A stretch of DNA of 57,012 nt from Planoprotostelium fungivorum (Eukaryota; Evosea; Variosea; Cavosteliida; Cavosteliaceae). A program made the translations under genes and the position numbers. Positions 12,664 to 23,014 of the stretch are shown in pieces. Every line of letters starts with the position of its first letter. The stretch's first letter is position 1. Location: positions 1 to 57,012 of the forward strand of contig MDYQ01000155.1 of assembly GCA_003024175.1 (NCBI GenBank). The letters are read 5' to 3'. The notes beneath the pieces are model-generated. The model saw only the letters and a program-made list of their open reading frames with translations, ran no database searches and was not told where the DNA came from.

Positions 12664-15600
12664 ATGGGTATACCAGGTTTCTATCGCTGGGTCACTTCGC
12701 AGTTTCCCGATGCTGCCGTGAAACTACCCTCATTAGATGCCAACATCGCCGCTGATCCCTATAACACCTCCGAACACTGCTGCGACTACCTCTATCTGGA
12801 CATGAATGGTATCATACACAATTCCACTTATCAGACAGACAATGTGAGTCCTCAGTGTCGTCCTCCGTCTCAATGTTTCAGGTTCTACCACCCTCATACG
12901 AGGCCGCAGGAGCGAGAGTCTGGGAATACATGGACAAATTAGTTTCCTCTTGTCAACCGTCGCGATGTCTATACATCGCTCTAGGTGAGTGACATCAGAG
13001 CCGGACGTCTGTGACTCTGGACAGATGGAGTAGCACCGCGGGCGAAGATGAACCAACAGAGGCAGAGGAGATACACTGCATCGAAGCAGACGAAAGATGA
13101 ACATCAGACGGAAGCCCGTCTGAAGAAGACATACTTGAAGAATAATCAGAGCTCATCGGAGGGCAGATCTGATGATGGTGAACAAGATGCGTTCCATCTC
13201 GCTCAACCACAGACAGGTGCACTGAAGGATTATGTGGACGAAGCGAAGAAGAGTCCGTTCTACCAATTCGATTCCAATCAGATCACACCAGGCACACCAT
13301 TCATGGAGATCGTCTCCGCATGGGTCCATCAATACGCCATCCAGCACACCCAACAGCCTCAAGGATTCTGGAACAATGTGACGTCTCCTCACATCACATC
13401 ATCACTGACAAAGACAACAGGTGGACATCATCGTGTCTGATTCGAGGTCGGTGCATCTTCTCCATCTTCTCATCATCTCATTCTCATCTTCTCTTCTAAA
13501 GCATCTCTAGCGTTCCGGGCGAGGGAGAGCACAAGTTGGTCGATTTTGTCAGACAGAACCAGAAGAGAGACTCAGAGGAGGGTGCCGCCATCAGACGACA
13601 CGTCTTCTATGGACCGGTGCGTGGGATCGTGTAGACACGGTGTCGCTGATGGATGCATCAGGATGCAGATCTGATGATGCTTGGAATGGCCGTACACCAG
13701 AACAACTTTTGGGTGCTGAGAGAGAACACAATCGCTGAACCATGCCCACTGTGAGAGCTCATTGCATCATCCATCGATCGCATCACGGTTCACATCATCG
13801 ACATCACGATGATCACTCCTCCACATGATGTGATCACATCATCGACATCATGATCACAGACGATGTGAATCTGAACCATCCAGGTGTGGAAGGAGTGGTC
13901 ACTCGTTCCAAAACTGCAAGGGAAGTCAAAAACAAAAGAAGAGAGACGATCACGATCATCCCAGCAACACGACCGTACATCTGTGTGAGTTTCATCTTAT
14001 CCACGTCTGTTTGTCTCATTCGTTCTGAACATCGATTCAATTCTTCTCATTCGATAAACAGTCAACATTCCAAAGAACACGAACGAGAGAGATCTGAGAG
14101 ATTATTTCGGTACGTGTGGTGACATCAAAGAAGTCAGACTCATCCACGATCACAACACGTTTCAGACGAAAAAGTGAGAGGGATTCTCATGTAGAGATAT
14201 TTGGACTTAACGTGGGCAGCTACTGTTTCGTAGAGTTTCAAACTCACGAAGCGGCTGTGGCAGCCGTACAATTGAACACGAGACTGTTCAAGAATCACAT
14301 CTTACACGTGCGATTCGCAAAAATGTCCACAGAGGAGGTGAATCGATTTTGAATGTCTCAAATGCATTCTTCTGAACCTCCATAGAAATTTGAAATCAAC
14401 GACGACAAATTGGCTCAGTTTCAGAGTGTAACAGGTGAGATATTCACATTCAATCGATATTTGTATTAATAGATTCTCTGAATGAGATGATATGCGATCG
14501 AAATTGAATAAAGAGAAGGGATGGACAGCGAGACATCTACCGCGTTCCTTTTAGAGGCGAAGGGTGATCTACAACTAGCCATCATGAATTTCTTCGACCC
14601 ATCTGCTGGTGCAGAAGAGGCCGTCGTGCAGAGTCAGCTCTTGAAAATCGCAGGTGTCATCATCATGAGCTTCTCATCACTGACACCGACAGACATGGAG
14701 ATGAAAGAAAACGAAGGAAGAGAAGAAGACAAATCGAGCGGGAAATCCACTCGATTACAACTGATCGACATCGACAAGCTGATGCTCCACATCAAGGAGA
14801 GAATGGTCCCTGATGGTAGTGCGGAACCATCTGGAGGGTGGGAGACATCATCTCATTCTTTCCTCACCTGCGTAGGTTCGAAATCACGGATAACTTCCTC
14901 TTGTTGGCCGTATTGGGAGGGAACGATTTCTTACCTCCCATCGAAATGGTTTCCATCAAAGAGGGTGACCTCAACTGGCTCGTGTCGAATCACAAGAACT
15001 GGTACTCTACATCTTCAGGTGGACTCATCGATGGAGAGGGAGCAGTGAGAACGCAGCGTTATCGTTTCATTGAACGGAATCAGGTCCTCTGGAATCGATT
15101 TGCGAGTTATATCGAGACGTTATTGGATAAGGAGCATCACAAGATGGCTTATAAATACAGAAAAGTCAAGATTCCAAAGGGTGAACCCAACCGAAAGGCC
15201 ACGCAGGAGGTGAGAGAAAAGAGAGAGTCATCTCAACGAGAAAGGCAGTCGTCAACGATCTCACCAACACGATGAGAGAAGGAGAAGAGATAGAAGAGAA
15301 GAAGGAGAACGAAAAGGAGGAAGAGAAGCAAGTGGAAGATCCGTACCAACACTGGCGGGACAATTACTATCGATCCGTATTCGGTGTTGTGGCAGAGAAA
15401 CCAGATTTCATCACAGAGTGAGTTTTCTCTCCATCACATCTCACCGCGAGAAGATTGGTCGCAGCTTACGTGGAGACCGTTCAGTGGGTGGTCCTCTATT
15501 ACAGGAAGGGTATACCCTCTTGGTCCTGGTACTATCCTTATCACTTTCCCCCCCTCCTCTATGATATCCACGCCTATCTCTCATCTCATGGAGATCTCAC

Positions 15601-16024
15601 CACATCTTGCCGAGTGGATCTGCAGGGTGAGCCACCACAGATTTCAAACTGAACGTGATCAGAACGATTGGGAGCACCTTTCCTTCCCTTCCAACAGCTG
15701 ATGGCCGTGTTACCTCCCAACAGCATCAGATTGGCCCTTCCTCCCTCCTTTCACTCTCTCATCGAAGAGGGATCATCCGTCGGTGAGTTTTATCCCTCTC
15801 AGTGGAAGACCATCCACCGTGGAGCGTACAGAAAGTTTTCTGTGGCGGACCTTCCCTTCATCGAAGAGAAGAGGTTCTTGTCTGCCGTTAGACCCGTCGA
15901 AGAGGTGATGTCGTTCTGTGGATGTTGTCTAAAGGGATCAGGGTCTGTCATCAGAGGAAGCTGCGAGGAATCGAAATGTATCGGTTCACGCCGTTTATTC
16001 ACCACAGAAGAAATGATGAAATGA
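12664..16024 (+). CDS. XRN/Rat1-type 5'-3' exoribonuclease with inserted RRM and UBA-like domains
   Basis: The product starts MGIPGFYRWVTSQFPDAA. It carries the first catalytic half (CR1) in order: YLDMNGIIHN (metal site), DGVAPRAKMNQQRQRR (5'-phosphate pocket), FDSNQITPGTPFM, VPGEGEHKLVDF, and DADLMMLGMAVHQNNFWVLRE. A CCHC knuckle follows (CPLCGRSGHSFQNC), which is typical of nuclear XRN2/Rat1. Then 13970-14337 encodes a complete RRM (VHLFNIPKNT, NYCFVEF, HVRFAK). Next, 14386-14640 encodes a UBA-like domain (LAQFQSVTG, DLQLAIMNFFDP). The second catalytic half (CR2) resumes with LQLIDIDKLMLHIKERM, LGGNDFLPP, QWVVLYYRKGIPSWSWYYPYHF and LPFIEEKRFL. All junctions checked across the RRM-UBA block keep frame. 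The C-terminus after VRPVEE is uncertain: a stop at 16024 or, with another splice, at about 16068. It ends tail to tail against the F-box gene. Its role is probably nuclear RNA decay or transcription termination. Confidence 0.85.
13970..14337 (+). other. RRM domain inside the XRN gene
   Basis: Three exons (to 13984, 14062-14173 and 14220-14337) join in frame to a canonical RRM. Strand 1 (RNP2) is VHLFNIPKN, helix 1 is NERDLRDYFGTCGDI, RNP1 is TKNYCFVEF, and strand 4 is ILHVRFAK. The aromatic residues of RNP1 (Y, F) are present, so RNA binding is plausible. Confidence 0.82.
14386..14640 (+). other. UBA-like (TAP-C/p47 type) domain inside the XRN gene
   Basis: The exons join by an intron of about 84 bases (14435-14518). 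They give KLAQFQSVTGM, then STAFLLEAKGDLQLAIMNFF. The F-x-x-x-T-G turn and the D-L-x-x-A-I-x-x-F-F helix are the hallmarks of UBA-like domains in p47, FAF1 and NXF1. This suggests a ubiquitin or export-factor contact. Confidence 0.75.
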
Positions 16025-16041
16025 AATCGGACGTGTTTGAA

Positions 16042-18900
16042 TCATTCTTCTTCATTCTTTCCGTCTGATTCTTCTCGTTTCCCCTCTTCCTCTTGTCTCT
16101 GTCTCTCTTCTTCCTCTTGTCTCTCTTGCTCTTGTCTCTGTCTCTCTTGCCTCTGCTGTTGTTCCAATCTCTGTTGCTCCTGCCTCCGTTGTCGCCTCTC
16201 CTCGAGCAATCTCTTCTGCTCTTCCATCTGCTGCTTCCTCGCTTGTTTCATCTCGTTGTTATAGCTCTCGATCTGGCTGTTCATCCCGTTCTCCGTGGCA
16301 AACGATTTGGCCTTCTCCTTTGGAATGGCCGTGCCCGTCACAGATAAGACCTCCAATCGATGCGAAGCCCTCGCATGCTTGACCGACTCCATCGTGATCC
16401 TCTCACAGCCAGATAAGATGAGGCTGGATAACATCTTGCAGTTCTGAATCAAGAGAGAGACGGAGGCGTCCGTGATCTGTAGAGGGTTCGATCTTTCAAT
16501 AGACGAAAAGGTTAAACTCACGAGTACACAATTTGTGGCGGTGAAGGTGGTCAATTTGTTGCATTTCTTCGCGATGGCTTCGATGGTGGCGTCTGTGATG
16601 GAATCGACGAAAGCGAGATCTAAGAGTTGAAGGTGAGGACACATGGTGGGGATCAAGCTCGTGCTGGCATCCGTGAGACGATTGCATTCTGATAGAACGA
16701 GAGTCGTCAAGTTGCTGCATTCCTTTAATGATTCCTGTGACTGGTCAGATGATGGATGAAGAAGGTGATGACGTACCAGCAGCATGTGATCGGACATGTT
16801 GATGCATCTAGAGAAGAAGAGACCTTCCATGGTTCTCAGGCCTCCCCTCCTCTCTCTCTGTTGCATCTTCTCTACGTTGTGGATACACACGCAGTGAGAG
16901 AAGTAAGCCCTTCCCAATTGTTCAAGATTCTTATCTTTGTCAGTCTACCTTTCAAGAGAAGATAAATCATCTCTCTTATCACCTGCAGGATAGAAGCAAC
17001 GCTGTCTCCTCTTAAATTCGTACAGCCACTGAGAACGATCGTATCGAGTGTTCTCTTCCAGATTCCTTTGGATAACACCTGTCATTTCTTTTAATATCTC
17101 CCACACCATTTCTCCTGCTTACCTCTACATCTGAATCTTCGATGTTCGTGTCGGCCAAGGCAAGATGTACCATGAATGGAAATGAAGAAGAGATGATGGA
17201 GATGCACTCAGCGTCTACGTTTAGACATCCCGTCAGATCTAAGAGCTGAATCTTTGGACAGCATCTAGCCAGAACACTCAGACTCGAAGCATTGACGCTC
17301 TCTCTACATCCGTTCAACTCTGCCTCGATTAGATCTTCCTCCGTCTCGTCACTCACCGAGTATGGTCAGATTGGAGCACTTTTCGAACACGTCAGAGAGT
17401 CCATTGTTCGTGACGAGAGAGCACAGAGACATGTAAAGTGTGTTGAGTGAAGGACATCCATCTGCCACTGCCGTCATACTCTCGTCTGTTACCTTCGAAC
17501 ATCTCGATAGATTCCTGTTGTATGGTGAGAAATCATTCGAAGAGGTGAAACTCACAGTATCTCTAACTGGGGGCAGTTTTGCGCGATGGAGACCACCGAT
17601 TCATCGATGACAAAGTCTTGACGAGATACGTACAGTTTCTTCATCTCGTGACAAGTGTTGGCGATGCTCGTCAGTACCTGTGGGGGATTTGAGCGAAATT
17701 TCATCGGAATCTACGTGAAATTTCATTCACCTCCCGGTCGACGTTCGATGTACAAGACAGATAACAGGTTTCAAGGTTTTCGGCGGATGAAAACAATTGT
17801 ACGAGAGATGCAGTGTCGACTGCGTTCACTGCGTAAGATGAGATTTCGTCCGAATTTCAATGCGGCTTACGTTGGGTGAGATCGATATATCTCAGATCTC
17901 CAGATCTTCCCGCCAATTCTCTCAGACTCCTTCCACCGATTTTACGACATCTCATGACATGTCACGACGATCGATGGATGTTGCATCTTCACCTTCCCAG
18001 GTTCAACTCGGTCAGGTGACACGATCGGATGACCGATGTGAGTCCATCATCGGTGATGAGAGGTAGCCTGGCGACAGACAGTATGTTGACGTTCGTGCAA
18101 GATTCGGATATCTCGAGGAGGAATCGATCGGTCAGTTTCGAACAGCCGAACACGGACAATTCTCTCAATTCTGGGTTCTGTCTCAGCATTCTGCACAGAC
18201 CATCATCGCGGATCCTAGAACATCGAGACAAGACGATGGACTCCATGTGATGGAATACACCTGGTAGACGGTGAGTGCATGGACACGTGGGAGGAGTTCT
18301 CACCGATGACTTCATCGGTCACCCCGTGGACGCTCGTGAGGTTGACTTTCTTCAGTTGTTTCAGCCAGAGGTGATCTGGGGAGAAGAAATGAAGGAGCTC
18401 GGCTTCGGTGAGAGCGTAGCAGCGGTCCAGATTGATACTTTGGACGTATCGGCCTGTTTAGAATGAGCATTGAACGTGATGCGAGGTGATATCACAGTGG
18501 TGGATTATGTGATCGAGTGTGTGGGGACCAATGCTGTTGGCACGAGAGAAATCGATTTCTTCGATGTACTCGTGCAAGAATAGTTCGGACAGCTGATGCA
18601 TCATCAGACGATCTTTTTAATGTTGGATGGCATACCTCATCGCTGAATAGATGACGAGAGATGGAATAATCCAGAACATTTTGGAGAAGACTCTCTGGTA
18701 ATTGATGAAATCTCGTCTTTAAATCACATCAGCGAAAGTGAATTCCTATTCCAATTACCTTATCCTTTTGAAAACGTTCCAAATGGCTTCCCACGCTTCG
18801 AATGCACAAATTTGATAATGATCCTGTTCAATTGAGGAATATAAACTCTGAACGCATCACCTCGCGTGAGAGCGGCAGCGTGCAGAGCTTGAATGGACAT
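16042..18900 (-). CDS. F-box and leucine-rich-repeat protein (FBXL-like) with charged tail
   Basis: This is a probable substrate receptor of an SCF ubiquitin ligase. The first exon reads MSIQALHAAALTRG and joins SLSNLCIRSVGSHLERF and the F-box LPESLLQNVLDYS. About a dozen LRRs of the Cys-containing (AMN1/GRR1) type follow, for example LSELFLHEYIEEIDF, VQSINLDRCYALTE, MESIVLSRCSRIRDDG, LRELSVFGCSKLTD, LTTLVLSECNRLTD and LSSLILSGCERIT. The last LRR is followed by a tail of about 90 residues of Glu, Gln and Arg (16045-16260), a predicted charged single helix or coiled coil. The start at 18900 was chosen because it is the only ATG that joins the F-box frame through an intron. The stop is only 17 bases from the convergent XRN stop. 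One intron (about 17680-17730) carries a family B repeat. Confidence 0.82.
17698..17725. repeat. Family B repeat in F-box gene intron
   Basis: A 28-base segment matches the reverse complement of 37459-37486 in a TARBP1 intron with about four differences. It contains GAAATTTC, GGAATC and a second GAAATTTC. Confidence 0.7.
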
Positions 18901-19209
18901 GATGTTATCGTGTGGCTATGTCACGTGCATGTGTCAATTGGCTTTGAACTTTCTCTCTGTTTGTTTTCATCCCATCTACAACCTGGTGGACATCTCACAG
19001 GTTGCTTCTCCTCATGTGACGTCGTTGCGATCCGGTCATCAACAACACCCCCCTTGGAATCGCTTCAGAATATGGCAGCAACGAGGAGCATCTCCTCTAC
19101 CTGCTCTGACATGAAACGAAGTCACATCGACAGACCACATACGGCCATCACAGGCCACTTTATTCGACAAGTGTCTTCCTTCCCATCGTCGTTTTCTCAG
19201 CATCTCATC

Positions 19210-21294
19210 TCATCGTATATACACATTACTTCGGATGATGATGTCATTGATGACGATACCGATGGTGGCCCCAATCTGCAGAGTCCTTCAGCACAGAAGA
19301 GAGAAATCCTCTCACCTGATTGGCAAATCCAGCCCACCTGGAGACCTTCTCCATAACTCTGGGCTCACGGTCCCAATCTCTCTGTATTCTCAAGTACACC
19401 ATGGTCGATCCGTAACCTGAGACGAGGGAGAAGCAGACGAGAACTGCAAGTCAAGGAACGTCGATGGATGATGATCGTGATCGTGATCGTGATCGTGATC
19501 ATGCGATGATGAGAAGGATACGAATGCAGACGATCCAGAATTCTACGGAGAACGTCTGAGTGGTCTTGATGACTGGTATGATGATGACACAGAGGAGAAT
19601 CGACTGTATCATTTAGCTTCTGCTGTGATCACGAAGAGTGTTGTTCTCATCGACGTGACAATGAACGATGATGATGCGTGAAGATGCATGTTGTAGACAT
19701 CATGTGATGGATCATGTGATGCATGTGATGGATGACTCACCACAATGACAGATGACCAAGTGAGGTGATACACCTTCAACCAACCCGTTACCATGGCACC
19801 AACAGGTGGAGCGACTAAGAAGATGGCATTCATGTACATCATATTCCTCGGCTCGTCCGACTGCACTCGTCGGCGGGAGATTCAAATTTCAAATTCGACG
19901 ACTCACCAAAAACGGAATAACGGCGGGAACGAAGAAAGTGATCATGGACAACCAGAACATATCTGCAACCCCTCAGTCACTGAAAACTCGATGAAAACTC
20001 ACTGAAAAGCGGCGATAAGCTGGCACGAAGGTGAGACACCGGCTTTACCTCTTCTGAAGGTGGATTCACAGACATGTAGTCCGAATAAGAGGAAGCAGTG
20101 GACCCCTTCGCCCTTCAGTCTCGCCTGAACGTAACGATGTACTCACCCTACCGGTGTCTGTGATGTCGTAGGTTGGTCTCTTCAAAGACCTACCCCACGA
20201 TGTGTGGAGTACGATGATGAGAGTGAAGAGTGTGACCAGCAGCAGGCAGCCCAGACTGAGGAAGAAGACTTCTACCGGGAATCGTTTGACGAGTGGATCT
20301 TGCACCAAAGCCATGATGGTGGTGATGGCACCTCCTACACCTGTTTGGATCGTGAGTCTGTCGGATCCTCTCGTGTGTCGATCTCTCATCGCATGCGATG
20401 AAAGATCGGATGAGATGGATCGTCCGGATGATTGCGATGGTGTAGACACTGTCGATGAGATGTGTGAGATGAACGTACCGAAACCTACGGAGAGGGCGGT
20501 GGTAAATATGGAATGATAGTAAGAGGAGAAGGCGAAAAAAACGAGGGTGGCCGTATTTCCAAACGACCCCGCGAGGAAGCTGCACAAGATGAGGATCCAA
20601 CTGTGATCCGTTCAGTTGATGATGGTCGAGACGCGCTCGCATGCAGATCACCTGACATTACCCCATCGCTCGAGAAAGAAGGTTTTCTTCCAGAGGAAAA
20701 TGATGATGGGGCACAAGGCGAGATTACCCAACATGATGATATATACAAAGAATGTGTCCCTGTCAGATGATTAGACACGAAAGGGAGGCAACTCTTACGT
20801 TATGGGTCTGTAACGTTGGATACAGAGGTAGATCAGGCAGAATATGTTGGCCACCATGAATGCGGTGACAATGTATGCGGAGATCTCCTTCTCCTCCGGC
20901 ACGATCGATTTTAGAACGGCCGTCTATCGTCGATCAATCGATGCCAAAACTTAATCTTCACCTCTGAGAAAAGTGCATTCTGAATCAATTGAGGAGCTAT
21001 CCCCAACATTACGAAACACAAGTAACCCAAGATGAGACTCTGCCTGAGAAGAGATCAATTCGTCGGATTTAGAAGGGGAGAAGAGGGCGTACCACGTCAG
21101 GGGCTCATCTGGCTGCGATGGAACGAGAGAAGCCTGCTCATCCAGCAAGGAATCTTCATCGACTTCCGCCTGTGAAGGTCAGCAAGGGTGACAGAGGTTG
21201 CGTTGCGGTTCTTCACCTTCATCTTGGCTTCTCGTTATACGGCGAAACTCCCGACAGATGTCCTTGTAGTTGAGCTCTTTTCCTTTTCAGGCAT
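19210..21294 (-). CDS. Multi-pass transporter, SLC52 (riboflavin transporter)-like
   Basis: The product begins MPEKEKSSTTRTSVGSFA and joins a cytosolic lead, then about ten hydrophobic segments. Examples are SLILGYLCFVMLGIAPQL, IVTAFMVANIFCLIYLCI, TLVFFAFSSYYHSIFTTAL, GGAITTIMALVQ, VFFLSLGCLLLVTLFTLIIV, MITFFVPAVIPFL and NAIFLVAPPVGAMVTGWL. The pattern W/IAPQLIQNALFSE, ANI...Y and TTALSVGFG-SGVGGAITTIMALVQ resembles SLC52/DUF1011 carriers (the YL.TFFxG.GLSGxxP.LLAL region). The family call is moderate; a nucleoside or other MFS carrier is possible. The end reads GIVINDIIIRSNVYIR with a stop at 19210-19212, but a further small exon cannot be excluded. The start at 21294 is supported by a phase-consistent first intron. 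Introns hold a GATCGT microsatellite and family C. Confidence 0.6.
19473..19500. repeat. GATCGT microsatellite
   Basis: Four perfect GATCGT units plus GATC lie in an intron of the SLC52-like gene. The array is nearly self-complementary, since GATC is palindromic. Confidence 0.9.
19872..19890 (+). repeat. Family C 19-base motif in transporter intron
   Basis: Identical to 10073-10091. Here the intron is transcribed from the minus strand, so the motif is antisense, and the intron also carries the AAATTTCAAATTCGACGACTCAC extension. Confidence 0.75.
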
Positions 21295-21632
21295 TTTATA
21301 CTTTCACTTCGAAGCAAGAGAATAGTATGCATGTATGACATCAAATTGACTCCATAAATGAAGATCTTCGATGAATATGTAGTGAGGTGGTGATGGCTGA
21401 TGTGATCATGTTCATGAAATTGTTGAAATAGACTTTATGAAACAATGATACTTGTTTGGTCCAGCACAGAACACCTCACTGAGACGAGACCGTTAGCCAG
21501 GCGAGAGAGCTTGGCCGTTGTTGGACTGGACACAAGAAACATTCAGGTGTATGTCATTGAATTTCTTGTGTAGACTGACATGGTCTGAAACAGCACTCGA
21601 ATATTCCTCAACAAAACCTCTCAACAGCAACT
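21295..21632. promoter_or_regulatory. Divergent intergenic region, transporter and PAN gene
   Basis: This 338-base AT-rich stretch lies between divergent start codons, so both promoters should be here. No repeat or open frame of note. Confidence 0.4.
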
Positions 21633-22304
21633 ATGAGGTTCATCCTCTTCATCACCTGCCTATCTCTCGTCTGTGCCGACACTTGGGACGACGGTTTCGA
21701 TCGTGTGGGAGGAGATCTACCCAATCAGCCCGTCGTTGCAATCAACGCGCAACACTGTGAAAGCTTGTGCAGAGACGAACCCGCCTGCAGAGGTTGGTCT
21801 TATGACAAATGCTTCAGAAACTCCCTGGATGACATCCAATGGAACATCGACTACCCCTACGGTTCGTTCTACACGAAATGAAGTGCACATTCTGACGCTC
21901 GAGCAGAGGAGCTACAAGATGCCATCATATTGTCCTCTAAAAATGATAGCTCAACTTGCCATTCCATCTGTCTTTCCACGAGAGGATGCGTGGGATGGGT
22001 CGTAGATGCCTGCGGATTGAATTGCTGGTGAGGACTCCGACATCATAATGGAGACATTCTCACGTTTCGATAGGTTGAAGAAAGAGTGGCCACAATCGAG
22101 TTACACAAACTACTGTCGTGGTAGCTTCCACTTCAAGAACGGACAAGGTGAATGCTTCGTCACTGCTTCCTCTTCTGATGTTTCTTCGCAGGCAACAGAT
22201 GTTGGTTGAAGGGAGAGCTCACCACCATCAAACCATTTGATTGCAGCATCTCTGGACAATTGACCACAAAAAAACCACCCATGTGGATCTTGTCACAGGA
22301 TTGA
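21633..22304 (+). pseudogene. Secreted PAN/apple-like Cys-rich protein with an in-frame TGA
   Basis: The product begins MRFILFITCLSLVCA, a signal peptide. Block 1 reads INAQHCESLCRDEPACRGWSYDKC. After an in-frame TGA at 21879-21881 the same frame continues with AEELQDAIILSSKNDSSTCH and SICLSTRGCVGWVVDACGLNCW. Spliced exons then give LKKEWPQSSYTNYCRGSFHF, GNRCWLKGELTTIKPFDC and a stop at 22304. The blocks share a C-x3-C-x4-C-x-GW-x-x-D-x-C pattern typical of PAN/apple repeats. The coding pattern persists past the TGA, and no GT-AG pair of normal length removes it. I therefore read the locus as a recently disabled or truncated gene, a missed intron, or a sequence error. A short functional protein ending at 21881 is also possible. 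Confidence 0.55.
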
Positions 22305-23014
22305 AAGAATCTATCATGATGAATACACCACCCGCGATCAAACGCAAACGCGCTTCATTTCATCGTAATAGATTCTGAGCAGAACATGAGTGTGATATGA
22401 TGAGATAGATGCAGGGTCATACTACGCAGAGATGATCTCGCACCCCTTCTGTGTGTATCCAGATGCCTTAATAATCATAGTTTCTCTCCGGCTGAGAAAT
22501 GAGCTGCGGTTGACGTGGGTATCTCGGTGCGGCCTGCGAGAAATTGCGTCTTTACATCCTATATCCATCCGCTCTTCTGATCCAACTTTGCGCACAGACC
22601 GATGGTGACGTAGCTCAGCCAATCAACAGATTCTTACCGAACAAACGGACACCCGATCGTGCACAAAGTCTGATCGACCGAACAATGGATGTCCAGACCA
22701 ACTTCATCCCTCCTGCCTCTTCTGTTTCAGAGCCCTCTTATGTGGTTCCTGTTCGTGCGTATCAAAAGGCGAATAAAACCAATGGCTGAAAATTTCGTCT
22801 TTGAAATAACTCCGACGGCAGAGGAGAGGCAGAGGAGGAGAGCCGAATCGAAGAGAGAACGTCCTCTATAGACACTGAAATCATTTTATTCTCTGTGACG
22901 GGTAGCATCTTGCCCTCATCATCTAGAACCATTCTCAGAGGAGGTAAGAGTCTATGATGGACAAAGAAGGAGGTAGATAGACATGATATAAACTGGAACC
23001 GTAGGTCAGACGAG
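22305..23014. other. 0.7-kb intergenic region upstream of the ArfGAP gene
   Basis: The plus strand has an 81-residue frame (22544-22789) without an ATG start or recognisable composition. It may be an upstream ArfGAP exon or chance. Nothing else is apparent. Confidence 0.35.

Noticed and set aside
22544-22789. 81-codon plus-strand frame before the ArfGAP gene
   Set aside because: It begins at TTG rather than ATG, has no domain signal, and cannot be tied to the ArfGAP exons.
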